64,000 nt of DNA from Ciceribacter lividus. GTDB lineage: Bacteria; Pseudomonadota; Alphaproteobacteria; Rhizobiales; Rhizobiaceae. The translations under genes and the position numbers were made by a program. Location: the NCBI RefSeq assembly GCF_003337715.1, contig NZ_QPIX01000002.1, positions 310,001 to 374,000 on the forward strand, read 5' to 3'. How positions within the stretch are numbered: the stretch's first letter is position 1; the number at the start of each line of letters is the position of its first letter. Positions 32,464 to 41,665 of the stretch are shown in pieces. The notes below the pieces were generated by a model, which was not told where the DNA came from, did no database searches, and was given only the letters and a program-made list of their open reading frames with translations.

Positions 32464-34116
32464 ATGAGCGAAATGAGCCGGACAGAAGACAAACTCGCTG
32501 AACTGAACCAGCCGAAACCCTGGTCCGGCGTCAACGCCTACCGGTCGGATCCGCTGATCGTCGATCTGAGCTCTGGGCTTCATCGTTCGCTTCGGGAAGA
32601 ATATGACGCGCTCGGCCGTTATGTAACCTCGCCGGAGGCGCAGGAACTGGCGCGCATGGCGAACCAGAACGTGCCGCAATTGCGCACCCACGGCGTGCGC
32701 GGCGAACGGCTGGACGTCGTCGAGTTCCATCCCGCCTGGCATGCGCTGATGCGCCGCTCGATGGCGAACGGGTTGCATTCGTCGGCCTGGGAGAGCCATC
32801 CCGATACCCGCGGGAACGAGCACAGGGCCCGCGCGGTCCGTTTCTTTCTGACAGCCCAGCTCGAATGCGGGCACCTCTGCCCGCTGACGATGACGAGCGC
32901 TTCCGTCGCTGCCCTGATGGCTTCGCCGCAGGTGCAGAAAGAGTGGGTGCCAAGAATCCTCTCCCGCAAGTACGACTCTTCCAACAAGCCGCCGATGCAG
33001 AAGACCGGAATCACGCTCGGCATGGGCATGACGGAGAAGCAGGGCGGCACAGACGTCCGCGCGAACACTTCGCGCGCCGAGCGGGCGGGCGAGGGCATCT
33101 ATCGCCTTTCCGGTCACAAGTGGTTCATGTCCGCGCCGATGAGCGATGCCTTCGTGATGCTCGCGCAGACGCCGGAGGGGCTTGGCTGCTTCCTTGTGCC
33201 GCGCCTTCTTGAAGACGGCTCGGCCAACGGGCTCCAGTTCCAGCGTCTGAAGGACAAGATCGGAAACCGCTCGAACGCCTCCTCGGAGGTCGAGTTCGAA
33301 GGCGCGTTCGGCTATATCCTCGGCCAGCCCGGCGACGGCATCCGTACGATCCTCGACATGGTGACGCTGACCCGGCTCGACTGCGCCGTCGCATCCGCCG
33401 GCATCATGCGCGCCTCGATGGCGGAAGCCGTCCACCATGTGCGCGGCCGCAGCGTCTTCGGCAAGATGCTGATCGACCAGCCGATCATGACCCGTGTGCT
33501 CGCCGACATGGCGCTCGACGTCGCCGGCGCGACCGCACTCGTCTTCCGGCTCGCGCAATCCTTCGACCAGGCCCGCGACAACCCGGCCGATGCCGCCTAT
33601 GCGCGGGTGATGACGCCGGTCGTCAAGTACTGGGTGTGCAAGATGGCGCCGGCGCTGATCTACGAGGCGATGGAATGCATCGGCGGCAGCGGCTACATCG
33701 AGGAGCGAGCGATCGCCCGCCACTATCGCGAAGCCCCGGTCAACGCGATCTGGGAAGGGTCGGGCAATGTCATGGCGCTCGACGTGCTGCGGGTGCTGAA
33801 CCGCGGCAAGGATCTCTTCGAGACGATCTTTGCCGGGCTTGAACGCGATCTCGGCGCTTCGGGAAGGAAGACCGTCGAGGTGCTGCGGGCGGCGACGGCT
33901 CTGGCTGAGCGCGACGAGGCCGCGGCAAGGCTGCTCGTCGAGCAACTGGCGCTCGCGGCCGCAGCGGCGGAACTCTACCGGCTGGGCGCGGGCAAGATCG
34001 CCGACGCTTTCCTTGAGACGCGCCTCGCTGGCGGCTGGCGCCACACCTATGGCGTCATCGATGCCCGCTTCGACGCCCGCTATGTCCTCGACCTCCTCTA
34101 TCCGGCAGCAGGGTAG
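32464..34116 (+). CDS. aidB: AidB-type acyl-CoA dehydrogenase
   Basis: 550 residues. Flavoprotein of the acyl-CoA dehydrogenase superfamily, AidB branch, linked in E. coli to the response to alkylating agents. AidB features: the N-terminal region NQPKPWSGVNAYRSDP, GITLGMGMTEKQGGTDVRANT in the FAD region, and AMECIGGSGYIEE near the C-terminus. The upstream ribosome site is weak; ATG 32464 and 32473 are both possible. It is divergent from pyrB across 125 bases, with no gene partner nearby. Confidence 0.88.
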   Translation: MSEMSRTEDKLAELNQPKPWSGVNAYRSDPLIVDLSSGLHRSLREEYDALGRYVTSPEAQELARMANQNVPQLRTHGVRGERLDVVEFHPAWHALMRRSMANGLHSSAWESHPDTRGNEHRARAVRFFLTAQLECGHLCPLTMTSASVAALMASPQVQKEWVPRILSRKYDSSNKPPMQKTGITLGMGMTEKQGGTDVRANTSRAERAGEGIYRLSGHKWFMSAPMSDAFVMLAQTPEGLGCFLVPRLLEDGSANGLQFQRLKDKIGNRSNASSEVEFEGAFGYILGQPGDGIRTILDMVTLTRLDCAVASAGIMRASMAEAVHHVRGRSVFGKMLIDQPIMTRVLADMALDVAGATALVFRLAQSFDQARDNPADAAYARVMTPVVKYWVCKMAPALIYEAMECIGGSGYIEERAIARHYREAPVNAIWEGSGNVMALDVLRVLNRGKDLFETIFAGLERDLGASGRKTVEVLRAATALAERDEAAARLLVEQLALAAAAAELYRLGAGKIADAFLETRLAGGWRHTYGVIDARFDARYVLDLLYPAAG

Positions 34117-34278
34117 GACCGCGGTCGGCGGCCATGCTCACGATGGCTGGGTGGCGGGATACGTTTCGTCAAATTGGTAATTAGCTTTGCAGCTAAATAA
34201 TTAATTTCACCTCGTGCCGATCTCGCTGGAGGGCCGTGCGGGAGGCGATACTCCTGTTATCCCCAGGGCGCGTTAACC

Positions 34279-34294
34279 TTAACAAATGGTTTAC
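34279..34294 (+). promoter_or_regulatory. CtrA-like box upstream of the small membrane genes
   Basis: TTAA-CAAATGG-TTTAC at 34279-34294, one base from the CtrA consensus TTAA-N7-TTAAC. Further TTAAC-type half-sites cluster nearby: GTTAACC at 34272, GGTTAAC at 34318 and ATGGTTAAC at 34356. An AT-rich inverted repeat TTAGCT/AGCTAA lies at 34181-34196. Regulation by CtrA is inference only. Confidence 0.4.
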
Positions 34295-34355
34295 GTTGCG
34301 CGAGGCCGGTTAACGCGCCAGTTTCGGGCCGGATAATGCCGGAGCCGATGGCAAG

Positions 34356-34526
34356 ATGGTTAACAGCGTCGCACGAATTGCGAGAATGCTGATGGTGATG
34401 ATGTTCTTCGCCGGCCTGGCGCTCGACATCGCCGTGCCTGCCGTAGTGCTCAGCGCGATGGCTCTGGTGACATGGCTCGTTCGCAACTGGGCGCCGCCGC
34501 AAGAGTGGAGGGGGAGGCCCGCATGA
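34356..34526 (+). CDS. 56-aa single-pass membrane protein
   Basis: 56 residues, starting MVNSVARIARMLMVMMFFAG. One hydrophobic helix spans about 12-42 and the tail is basic and proline-rich ([13 protein letters not shown]). The stop overlaps the start of the next gene (ATGA at 34523-34526), a strong sign that both are translated together. The start codon itself lies in an ATGGTTAAC motif. I do not recognise the family. Confidence 0.6.
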   Translation: MVNSVARIARMLMVMMFFAGLALDIAVPAVVLSAMALVTWLVRNWAPPQEWRGRPA

Positions 34527-34858
34527 AGACGTTCCTGATTTTCTGGGCGACGCCGATCGTGCTGCTCGGAGGCTGGTACGGCCTTTCCTACAACGACATC
34601 AGCTTCGGCTACTTCATGCTGACCCGTCAGGCGCATGACATGGTCTTCCAGATCTACGGGAGCATCCTCGGCATCCCGCCGGAAACCATTCCGCCGCTGG
34701 TCGCACGCGCGATCGTGTTCGATAGCCTGTTCGTCTTCGCGATCATCGCCTTGCGCAAGCGTCGCGCGATTGCCGGCTGGTGGCGGGCGCGTCAGGGCGC
34801 GTCCGTGTCGGAAGCGCCCATTCTCGATAGCGCGGAAAGCCTGTCGAGGGCACCCTGA
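34523..34858 (+). CDS. DUF6105-like small membrane protein
   Basis: 111 residues, with a hydrophobic N-terminal helix ([20 protein letters not shown]) and a second one near 65-85 ([15 protein letters not shown]). Length and pattern fit the rhizobial DUF6105 family of unknown function. ATG 34523 follows GGAGGGGGAGG and overlaps the preceding small gene. Its 3' end overlaps the 3' end of ruvX by 67 bases on the opposite strand. Confidence 0.75.
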   Translation: MKTFLIFWATPIVLLGGWYGLSYNDISFGYFMLTRQAHDMVFQIYGSILGIPPETIPPLVARAIVFDSLFVFAIIALRKRRAIAGWWRARQGASVSEAPILDSAESLSRAP

Positions 34859-35289
34859 AGAATGAAGGCGGCGGCGGCCGAGTCGATGCGCTCGGCGCGC
34901 TTGGCCCGTGAGACGTCCATTTCGAGAAGCGCACGTTCCGCCGCGACCGTCGAAAGCCGCTCGTCCCACAGGATGAAGGGAATATCCGTCTTCTCCGACA
35001 TCGTGCGCACGAAGGCCCGTGTTGCCTGAACGCGTGGTCCCGACGAGCCGTCCATGTTCATCGGCAGGCCGATGACGAAGGCGGCCACCTTTTCCCGCGC
35101 CGCGAAATCGAGCAGCACCTCGGCGTCCTTGGTGAACTTGACGCGCTTGATGACGGGACGGGGTGTGGAGAAGCGGCGACCGAGGTCCGACATCGCGACC
35201 CCGATCGTCTTGGTGCCGAGATCGAGGCCGGCAATCGCCTGGCCGGGCTTCAGGAAGCCTGCGAGTTCCTCGATCGTCAGCGTGGCCAT
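34792..35289 (-). CDS. ruvX: Holliday junction resolvase-like RuvX (YqgF)
   Basis: 165 residues with an RNase H-like fold. Motifs: [17 protein letters not shown] near residue 20, [15 protein letters not shown], and [15 protein letters not shown]; the terminal acidic residue is in [13 protein letters not shown]. Implicated in pre-16S rRNA processing and in junction resolution. The last 18 or so residues ([13 protein letters not shown] region) extend past the conserved domain and overlap the DUF6105 gene. Confidence 0.93.
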   Translation of the reverse strand: MATLTIEELAGFLKPGQAIAGLDLGTKTIGVAMSDLGRRFSTPRPVIKRVKFTKDAEVLLDFAAREKVAAFVIGLPMNMDGSSGPRVQATRAFVRTMSEKTDIPFILWDERLSTVAAERALLEMDVSRAKRAERIDSAAAAFILQGALDRLSALSRMGASDTDAP

Positions 35290-35298
35290 GCTGTTCTC

Positions 35299-35595
35299 TT
35301 ACCGCTTGCGCAAGAATTCGGTGCGCAGCACGAGGCCCTTGATGGCGTCGTGGCGGCAGTCGACCTCCTCCGGATTGTCGGTGAGGCGGATCGATTTGAT
35401 GACGGTCCCCTGCTTCAGGGTCGTGCTGGTGCCCTTGACCTTGAGGTCCTTGATGAGGGTGACGGAATCACCGTCGGCGAGCACGTTGCCGGCGCTGTCG
35501 CGAACCTCGGCCGCGGCTGCGGCCTGCGCCGCCATTTCGGAGGCCGGCCGCCATTCGCCGGTTACTTCGTCGTATACATAATCATCGTCGGACAT
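35299..35595 (-). CDS. PhnA/YjdM C-terminal domain protein without zinc ribbon
   Basis: 98 residues. The C-terminal part matches the PhnA/YjdM domain: [23 protein letters not shown] and [15 protein letters not shown]. The N-terminal zinc ribbon of typical YjdM is absent, replaced by [18 protein letters not shown]. Function unknown; despite the old name it is not shown to act in phosphonate metabolism. It ends ten bases before ruvX on the same strand. Confidence 0.82.
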   Translation of the reverse strand: MSDDDYVYDEVTGEWRPASEMAAQAAAAAEVRDSAGNVLADGDSVTLIKDLKVKGTSTTLKQGTVIKSIRLTDNPEEVDCRHDAIKGLVLRTEFLRKR

Positions 35596-35815
35596 TCTTG
35601 CCTCCTTGCGGCCATCACGCGAAAACCCGATGAATGGCGCCGCTTGCGCCGCAAAGTCCGTCCATCGGGGGATGATGTCGCATATCCTACCGGGCAGGGC
35701 AGCGCAATACGAGCGCGGAAGGCGTCGGCGGACTTGCCCTGCTGCCGCCGTCGGTCAAAATACACTAATGAGATCGTCGGCCATACCGCAGAAGATTCGA
35801 AAGGAAGAGACGACA

Positions 35816-36520
35816 ATGAAAATCACCTGGCTCGGACATTCCGCCTTCCGCATCGAAACAGGCAAGGCCCGCATCCTCATCGACCCCTTCTTCACCGGCA
35901 ATCCGGGCTTTGGGGGTCTCGATCTCAAGGAGGCCGCTGCCGACGTCACCCATATCCTGTTGACCCACGGCCACGGCGACCATGTCGGCGATACGCTTGC
36001 GATCGCGAAGGAGAGCGGTGCGACCGTCGTCGCCAATTTCGACCTTTGCATGTGGCTCGCCCACAAGGGGCTCGAAGACTATTCGCCGGGCAACACCGGC
36101 GGCACCATCGACATGGATAGCTTCACCGTTACCTTCACCAACGCGCTGCATTCCTCCGCCTCGATCACCGAGGACGGCGTCTCTCACTCGCTCGGCAATC
36201 CGAACGGGCTGATGCTGCACTTCGACGACGGCGCCTCGCTGCTCCATATGGGTGATACCGACATCTTCTCCGACATGGCACTGATCAACGAATTGCACCG
36301 CCCCGACATCGGCATCGTGCCGATCGGCGACCGCTTCACCATGGGCGGTGCCGTGGCCGCGCTCGCCTGCCAGCGCTTCTTCAACTTCGAGGTCGCGCTA
36401 CCCTGTCATTACGGTTCGTTCCCGATCATCGACCAGACGCCGGAGAAGTTCGTCGCCGGCATGGAGGGAACGAAGACCAGGGTCGCCACGCCGAAGCCCG
36501 GCGAGAGCCTCTCGCTATGA
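35816..36520 (+). CDS. UPF0173 metal-dependent hydrolase
   Basis: 234 residues, exactly the UPF0173 length. Metallo-beta-lactamase fold with the metal motif [12 protein letters not shown] near residue 50 and later conserved [13 protein letters not shown] and LPCHYGSFP. Substrate unknown. ATG 35816 follows AAGGAAGAG. The stop overlaps the start of the next gene (ATGA at 36517-36520). Confidence 0.92.
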   Translation: MKITWLGHSAFRIETGKARILIDPFFTGNPGFGGLDLKEAAADVTHILLTHGHGDHVGDTLAIAKESGATVVANFDLCMWLAHKGLEDYSPGNTGGTIDMDSFTVTFTNALHSSASITEDGVSHSLGNPNGLMLHFDDGASLLHMGDTDIFSDMALINELHRPDIGIVPIGDRFTMGGAVAALACQRFFNFEVALPCHYGSFPIIDQTPEKFVAGMEGTKTRVATPKPGESLSL

Positions 36521-37131
36521 TTCAAACGCTTTCCGAGGAGGACTTGCGACGGCGTCACGCGGAGAACTCCGTCCTGCGGGAAACCATTGTCGAACACCTT
36601 TTCGTTGGCGATCTGCTACGGCGCCTCTGGCAATGCGGTATTCTCGACGCCGAAGTCCTGAAAAGCGAGTTCGATGCCGGCGGCTATGATCTCGTGCTCA
36701 CCTGCCGGGGCGTCACACGCCACATCCAGCTCAAGGTGACTCGCGTCGGCGGTGCCCGGTCGAAGATCAATGTCAACTTGAGGCTCTCCGAAAAGCCAAG
36801 TGGCTGCGTGGTTTGGATCGCTGTGGACGACGAGTTGAACCTGAAGAAATACCGCTGGTTCGGCAATGAGCCGGGTCGGCCGTTGTCGCAGGTGGCTGAA
36901 ATGGGCGCAGTCAAGCATACCAAAGGTGACGCGAAGGGTATCAAAGCGGTGCGGCTAGGTCAGCGTAGCGTGAAGGCCGGCGTATTCACTCCAGTCGAGA
37001 ATCTGGACGATTTGCTGCATCGGCTGCTCGGATCGGAAATTCTGACCGTTGCGCATGCGTCCCGCGGCCATTATAGCGGGGGAAACAGTCTGTCTGGAGA
37101 ATGCCCATGTCCGTTGATCTCGCCACCGTGA
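36517..37131 (+). CDS. Orphan PD-(D/E)XK nuclease-like protein
   Basis: 204 residues of no family I can name. The N-terminal 80 residues show a PD-(D/E)XK-like pattern: E26 in a helix ([14 protein letters not shown]), D58 in GYDLVL, and Q71-x-K73 in IQLKV, flanked by strands. The remainder is alpha/beta with a basic middle. It overlaps the upstream hydrolase by four bases, and its 3' end runs 25 bases into gatC. No methyltransferase or immunity partner is next to it. Nuclease activity is inference. Confidence 0.65.
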   Translation: MIQTLSEEDLRRRHAENSVLRETIVEHLFVGDLLRRLWQCGILDAEVLKSEFDAGGYDLVLTCRGVTRHIQLKVTRVGGARSKINVNLRLSEKPSGCVVWIAVDDELNLKKYRWFGNEPGRPLSQVAEMGAVKHTKGDAKGIKAVRLGQRSVKAGVFTPVENLDDLLHRLLGSEILTVAHASRGHYSGGNSLSGECPCPLISPP

Positions 37132-37394
37132 AGCGTGTTGCGCATCTTGCCCGCATTGCCCTCAGCGATGAGGAAGCGGAGCGGATGATGGGTGAGCTGA
37201 ACGGCATTCTCGGCTTCGTCGAGCAGCTTTCCGAAGTCGATGTCAGCGGCGTCGAGCCGATGACCTCGGTGACCCCCATGACGATGAAGAAGCGCAAGGA
37301 CGAGGTCACCGACGGCAGCAAGGCGGACGATATCGTCGCCAATGCGCCGGAGACCGATCGCAATTTCTTCCTCGTGCCGAAGGTCGTGGAATAA
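37107..37394 (+). CDS. gatC: Asp/Glu-tRNA(Asn/Gln) amidotransferase subunit C
   Basis: 95 residues. Small linker subunit of GatCAB, which amidates misacylated Glu-tRNA-Gln and Asp-tRNA-Asn. Begins [19 protein letters not shown] and ends with the conserved LVPKVVE. ATG 37107 has GGAG seven bases upstream; the ATG at 37101 would be one base from it. gatA follows 92 bases on. Confidence 0.95.
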   Translation: MSVDLATVKRVAHLARIALSDEEAERMMGELNGILGFVEQLSEVDVSGVEPMTSVTPMTMKKRKDEVTDGSKADDIVANAPETDRNFFLVPKVVE

Positions 37395-37486
37395 CCGCGG
37401 TCCCAGTCTCGAGGTGGTGTCTGCGGACGCCGCACCCTGCATTGATGCGCTGCCAAGGCGCCTTTCATTTTTGAAGTGAACCGATC

Positions 37487-38965
37487 ATGAGCGAACTGAC
37501 CAGCCTGACCATTGCCGAAGCCCGCGCCAAACTGGCGGCGAAGGAATTCAAAGCCGTCGAGCTGACCGAAGCCTATCTGCAGGCGATCGAGACCGCGAAC
37601 GATGCGATCAACGCCTATGTGACGGTCACGCCGGAAAAGGCGCTGGAGATGGCGAAGGCCTCCGACGAACGCATCGCCGCCGGCAAGGCCGGGGCGCTCG
37701 AGGGCATTCCGCTCGGCGTCAAGGACCTGTTCGCGACCCGCGACGTCCATACCCAGGCCTGCAGTGCGGTCCTCAGCCGGTTCAAGCCGAAGTATGAATC
37801 GACCGTCACCCAGAACCTCTGGGACGACGGTGCCGTCATGCTCGGCAAGCTCAACATGGACGAATTCGCCATGGGCTCGTCGAACGAGAGCTCCCACTAC
37901 GGGCCGGTGACCAACCCGTGGAAGGCGAGCGGCTCCGATCAGCGGCTCGTTCCCGGCGGGTCCTCGGGCGGCTCGGCGGCTGCGGTCGCGGCCCATCTCT
38001 GCGCCGGCGCGACGGCCACCGACACCGGCGGCTCGATCCGCCAGCCTGCAGCATTGACCGGCACCGTCGGCATCAAACCGACCTATGGCCGCTGCTCGCG
38101 CTGGGGCGTCGTGGCCTTCGCCTCCTCGCTCGACCAGGCCGGCCCGATCGCCCGCAACGTGCGCGATGCCGCGATCCTGCTGAAGTCGATGGCGAGCGTC
38201 GACGACAAGGACACGACCTCGGTGGATATTCCGGTTCCGGACTACGAAGCCTCGCTTGGTCAGTCGCTCAAGGGCATGCGGATCGGCATTCCGAAGGAAT
38301 ATCGTGTCGATGGCATGTCGGATGAAATCGAGAAACTCTGGAGCCAGGGTGTGGCCTGGCTGAAGGACGCCGGTGCCGAGATCGTCGACATTTCCCTGCC
38401 GCACACCAAATACGCGCTGCCGGCCTATTACATCGTCGCGCCGGCGGAAGCCTCGTCGAACCTCGCCCGTTATGACGGCGTCCGTTACGGCCTGCGCGTC
38501 GACGGCAAGGACATTGCCGACATGTATGAAAAGACCCGCGCCGCGGGCTTCGGCACCGAGGTCAAGCGGCGTATCCTCATCGGCACCTATGTGCTGTCGG
38601 CCGGCTATTACGACGCCTATTACCTCCGGGCCCAGAAGGTCCGCACGCTGATCAAGCGCGATTTCGAACTCGCCTTCAACAAGGTGGACACCGTGCTCGC
38701 GCCGATCACGCCGTCGTCCGCCTTTGCCATCGGCGACAAGGAACTCGCCGCCGATCCGGTCAAGATGTACCAGCAGGACGTCTTTACGGTCACGGTGAAC
38801 ATGGCCGGGCTTCCGGGCCTTTCCGTTCCCGCCGGCCTCGACGCCAAGGGCCTGCCGCTCGGCCTGCAGCTCATCGGCCGGCCGTTCGAGGAAAGCACGC
38901 TCTTCAAGGCCGCCCACGTTATCGAACAGGCCGCCGGCACCTTCCGCCCGGCGAAGTGGTGGTAA
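37487..38965 (+). CDS. gatA: Asp/Glu-tRNA(Asn/Gln) amidotransferase subunit A
   Basis: 492 residues. Amidase subunit that releases ammonia from glutamine. The Ser-cisSer-Lys signature is complete: GVKDLF, then [32 protein letters not shown]. The last 28 bases of the gene (38938-38965) reappear imperfectly at 39471-39498 beyond the next gene. The stop is overlapped by the GTG start of a GNAT gene. Confidence 0.96.
   Translation: MSELTSLTIAEARAKLAAKEFKAVELTEAYLQAIETANDAINAYVTVTPEKALEMAKASDERIAAGKAGALEGIPLGVKDLFATRDVHTQACSAVLSRFKPKYESTVTQNLWDDGAVMLGKLNMDEFAMGSSNESSHYGPVTNPWKASGSDQRLVPGGSSGGSAAAVAAHLCAGATATDTGGSIRQPAALTGTVGIKPTYGRCSRWGVVAFASSLDQAGPIARNVRDAAILLKSMASVDDKDTTSVDIPVPDYEASLGQSLKGMRIGIPKEYRVDGMSDEIEKLWSQGVAWLKDAGAEIVDISLPHTKYALPAYYIVAPAEASSNLARYDGVRYGLRVDGKDIADMYEKTRAAGFGTEVKRRILIGTYVLSAGYYDAYYLRAQKVRTLIKRDFELAFNKVDTVLAPITPSSAFAIGDKELAADPVKMYQQDVFTVTVNMAGLPGLSVPAGLDAKGLPLGLQLIGRPFEESTLFKAAHVIEQAAGTFRPAKWW
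38938..38965 (+). repeat. Direct repeat, left copy (3' end of gatA)
   Basis: The last 28 bases of gatA, including its TAA. 24 of 28 positions match the copy at 39471-39498. The two copies bracket the GNAT gene. Confidence 0.6.
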
Positions 38966-39441
38966 GCCGGGTCCTGATCCGGCCGATGACCGAGGCTGAC
39001 GCCGAGAGCGTCGGCGAAGTCGGATTTGCCGCATGGGCGGCAAACCGCATCTTGAACGACTTCGGCACCGAGATGCCGGAGCGCGTACACCGTGCCTTCT
39101 GTGATTTCGCCGCGACCGGTTCGCCGGTCATTCTTGTTGCCGAATGTGAAGGCGAGATCGTCGGCTGGACCGCCCGCGATGGCGGGCCCGACTATGTCTC
39201 GGACCTGTGGGTTCGTCCCGATCATCAGGGAAAGGGCGCCGGCAGGGCGCTTCTCGAACACGTCTTCTCCTTGATGCGGAGCGAGGGAACAGAGCGCGCG
39301 CGCATCGCCACCCATGCCCGCAACATCGGCGCCATTCGACTGTACGAGCGCTGCGGCTTCGTCCTCGTCTGGCGTGGTATGGAGCGGTCGGAGGCAATGC
39401 AGATGGACGTCGAAAAGGTCCACCTGGAAAAGGCGCTGTAG
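38956..39441 (+). CDS. GNAT family N-acetyltransferase
   Basis: 161 residues from GTG 38956; GTG 38959 and ATG 38986 (MTEADAESV) are other possible starts. The acetyl-CoA site is [15 protein letters not shown], with [16 protein letters not shown] in the C-terminal strand-helix, as in RimI-like proteins. It overlaps the gatA stop, so its translation is probably coupled to gatA. Direct repeats of the gatA end flank it. Substrate unknown. Confidence 0.85.
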   Translation: MVVSRVLIRPMTEADAESVGEVGFAAWAANRILNDFGTEMPERVHRAFCDFAATGSPVILVAECEGEIVGWTARDGGPDYVSDLWVRPDHQGKGAGRALLEHVFSLMRSEGTERARIATHARNIGAIRLYERCGFVLVWRGMERSEAMQMDVEKVHLEKAL

Positions 39442-39817
39442 CTGCCGGCCTTCGCGAGGAAGGCCGGAGACACCTTCCTCCCGGCGTAGTGGCGGTGACT
39501 GACTGACTGAATAAGCGCCGGCGCCGGAAGGCAAAGCCCCTGACCCGCATGCTATCGTGACCGCCTGAAACGCCTTCTGGCTGCGGTCCGGAGAGCGCGG
39601 ACGGCACGCCACCACCCACTTGTTCGCAGTCCTCCGCGTTCGGCGTAGATCTCCGCCCCCTCGAACGCGATCTCGGACGTCCTGAATCGCGTTCCAGGGC
39701 GAACCTGGCTGTTTTCCTATCGATTGTGAGCCTGAACACGAACGATCCGATCGGCCTTGATCCGGGTTGCGGCGCGGCAGGGGATTGTTCGAGCGTGAAC
39801 GTCATAGGAGGACGGCT
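39442..39817. other. Intergenic region before the alpha/beta hydrolase gene
   Basis: 376 bases. It contains the inverted repeat CCGGCCTT/AAGGCCGG, the decayed gatA-end copy, and a TGAC triplication (39497-39509). The rest shows no credible gene on either strand; long antisense frames here cross the known genes and look like shadows. The hydrolase promoter must lie in the second half. Confidence 0.4.
39471..39498 (+). repeat. Direct repeat, right copy (decayed gatA end)
   Basis: CACCTTCC-T-CCCGGCG-T-AGTGG-C-GGT-G-A: it differs at four positions from the gatA terminus at 38938-38965. It lies 29 bases after the GNAT stop and immediately after an inverted repeat CCGGCCTT/AAGGCCGG (39445-39467). 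Confidence 0.6.
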
Positions 39818-40870
39818 ATGAAAGAACTGACGACAATGGTGATAGCGCTTTGCACCATCGTTTCTTCGACGCTGATGACGTACTATCCGGCCGTTGCCGG
39901 CGACTATGTCGGGGTGCGTGAGATTGCGGTTCCCTCCAGGGAACGGGGCCGCGATCTTGCCGTTACCGTCTGGTATCCTGCGAACGCGGAGGGCGATCCT
40001 GTGACGCTTGGCGAGAGCATCTTCTTTGTGGGGACGCCCGCCTGGCTCGACGGTCCGATCTCGGATGGAAGATTTCCTTTGATACTGCTTTCCCACGGTG
40101 CCGGCCTCGCGGGAAACGCGCAAGCCTTGAGCTGGATTGCTGTGCCCTTGGCGCAGCAGGGTTTCATCGTGGCGGCTCCCACGCACCCCGGAAACTCAGG
40201 TGCCAGCAGGTCTGCGGCGGAAACGATGAAGCTCTGGCTGCGCCCAGCCGATATCACCGAAACACTGAATGCGATGGAGGACGCCCCTCTCTTCAAAGAA
40301 CATCTCGAGTTCGATAAGACAGGTATCCTCGGGCTCTCGATGGGAGGCGGCACGGCGTTGGCGATCGCCGGTGCTCGTATCGACCCTGAACGCTTGGCAA
40401 GCTATTGCGATACGGATGCTCTCAACCCTTCGCTTTGCGATTGGGTCAGGCAAAGTGGTGTCGATCTGCACGCGATGGATCTGCGATCGGCCGGACGGGA
40501 TAACCATGACGCGCGCATCGGATTTGCCATGGCAATTGATCCGGCGCCTGCCGATGTCTTCGAAATCGACAGCCTTTCTCGAATCTCAATTCCCGTCGCG
40601 CTCGTGAATCTGGGTCAGCCGGGCAAAATCCCTCCCACCCTGCGGGCGGACGAAATCGCAAATGTCATTCCAAACGCAAAATATTCCACGATCGAGGATG
40701 CAAGCCATTACAGCATGTTTGCCGAATGCAGACCCGGGGCGGCCGAGATAGCCGAATCCGAAAAGATAGGCGATCCAATCTGCTCGGATGGCGGGGGACG
40801 CTCACGCCGCGAAATCCACGTGCAGCTCATCGATATGGTCGTTGCCGCTTTCAGCCGAGCATTGAAATAG
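39818..40870 (+). CDS. Secreted alpha/beta hydrolase (dienelactone hydrolase-like)
   Basis: 350 residues. N-terminal signal peptide about 1-28 (TTMVIALCTIVSSTLM, then AVAGDY). Alpha/beta hydrolase fold: oxyanion region LLSHGAGLAGN, nucleophile S174 in GLSMGGG, and histidine in EDASHYSMF. This resembles predicted periplasmic dienelactone-hydrolase/platelet-activating-factor-hydrolase-like esterases. ATG 39818 has AGGAGG upstream. Base composition looks less GC-rich than in neighbours (codons such as ATA, TTG and TCT are frequent), suggesting acquisition. A strong terminator follows. Confidence 0.8.
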   Translation: MKELTTMVIALCTIVSSTLMTYYPAVAGDYVGVREIAVPSRERGRDLAVTVWYPANAEGDPVTLGESIFFVGTPAWLDGPISDGRFPLILLSHGAGLAGNAQALSWIAVPLAQQGFIVAAPTHPGNSGASRSAAETMKLWLRPADITETLNAMEDAPLFKEHLEFDKTGILGLSMGGGTALAIAGARIDPERLASYCDTDALNPSLCDWVRQSGVDLHAMDLRSAGRDNHDARIGFAMAIDPAPADVFEIDSLSRISIPVALVNLGQPGKIPPTLRADEIANVIPNAKYSTIEDASHYSMFAECRPGAAEIAESEKIGDPICSDGGGRSRREIHVQLIDMVVAAFSRALK

Positions 40871-40964
40871 GGTCCTTAAGCGCGCTTGCCGGACGTTATT
40901 TCACACTTTCGCCAGGGTGCGTCGGATCTCTGCTGTCGAGCGCGTTCAATACTCAGGTTGGAGA

Positions 40965-40990
40965 GCGGCGCCGGAAGGCGCCGCTTTGAG
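40965..40990. terminator. Hairpin terminator between hydrolase and yjhX
   Basis: GCGGCGCC (40965-40972), loop GGAA, GGCGCCGC (40977-40984), then TTTGAGTTT. It lies between two convergent genes and can serve both strands, better on the plus strand. Confidence 0.65.
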
Positions 40991-40997
40991 TTTATAG

Positions 40998-41255
40998 TCA
41001 CCTGTTGTCCAGTTCCGCCCTCACCAGCTGCAGACCTCTTTCGGTGATCCGGTAGGGGCGTCCGGCCTTCGAACTGATCGCCTTCAGGCGCTTCAGTTTT
41101 CGGAAGAGGAGAAGATCGAAGCCGGGATAGAGCCAGCCGTCGCGCGAGAAGCACCGGGCGTTCTCGATCTTGCGGCTGTCATTGCGGGAAATTTCGATCC
41201 GCCCGCCTTGGGCGAGCAGGTGAAGGATGCGCTGTTCGGTGCGCGAAATGTCCAT
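40998..41255 (-). CDS. yjhX: YjhX family toxin homologue
   Basis: 85 residues, the full length of the YjhX/UPF0386 family: MDISRTEQRILHLLAQGGRI at the start, DGWLYPGFDLLLFRKLKRLKAI, and a GRPYRITERGL winged-helix end. E. coli YjhX is the toxin of a pair whose antitoxin YjhQ is a GNAT-like protein. Here the nearest GNAT gene (41666) is divergent and about 410 bases away. Many rhizobial YjhX genes stand alone, so toxin activity is uncertain. Confidence 0.85.
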   Translation of the reverse strand: MDISRTEQRILHLLAQGGRIEISRNDSRKIENARCFSRDGWLYPGFDLLLFRKLKRLKAISSKAGRPYRITERGLQLVRAELDNR

Positions 41256-41665
41256 TGTCGTTGATCCGGTGTTCGCGTCCTTCGGAAGGACGCACGAAAA
41301 CGTATCCGGTGCCGGTCAGGCATCGGGGTTCTGTTCTCGTCGGGCCCATGCGCGCAGATCGTAATCGATCGCGGGCAGGGCCTTCACCGGGTCTGTGACA
41401 AACCGTACATCAACACTCCATCGTGCGGAGCTGTTTTTGCCGCATGCCTATGGGCACGTCAAGCGCACGGCGACATCCGCCTCTCAATCCTTTGGCGAAT
41501 CAGGCAATCGCTCTTCCAAGGATCCCGTAACGTAATGCACGGATGCAAAAGGGAGCGTAGAGAATTGTTTATAAAGGATATTCGCTAACTCAACATCAGC
41601 CACTGGCGGTGGACTGGTAAATCTGCATCGGCGGTGTTCTACTGATGCAAAGCGGGGGGCACTTC
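41256..41665. other. Intergenic region between yjhX and GNAT
   Basis: 410 bases. Besides the possible gene remnant at 41316-41447 on the minus strand, it holds an AT-rich segment (41561-41590, GAATTGTTTATAAAGGATA) suited to a promoter for the GNAT gene. I see no terminator and no LexA box. Confidence 0.4.
41316..41447 (-). pseudogene. Possible 3' remnant of a lost gene
   Basis: On the minus strand 43 codons stay open to a TGA at 41316-41318 and read like real coding sequence (residues such as RWSVDVRFVTDPVK, then IDYDLRAWARRE). The frame is closed upstream by TAG at 41448-41450 and has no ATG. It may be the tail of a decayed gene; it could also be chance. Confidence 0.3.
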
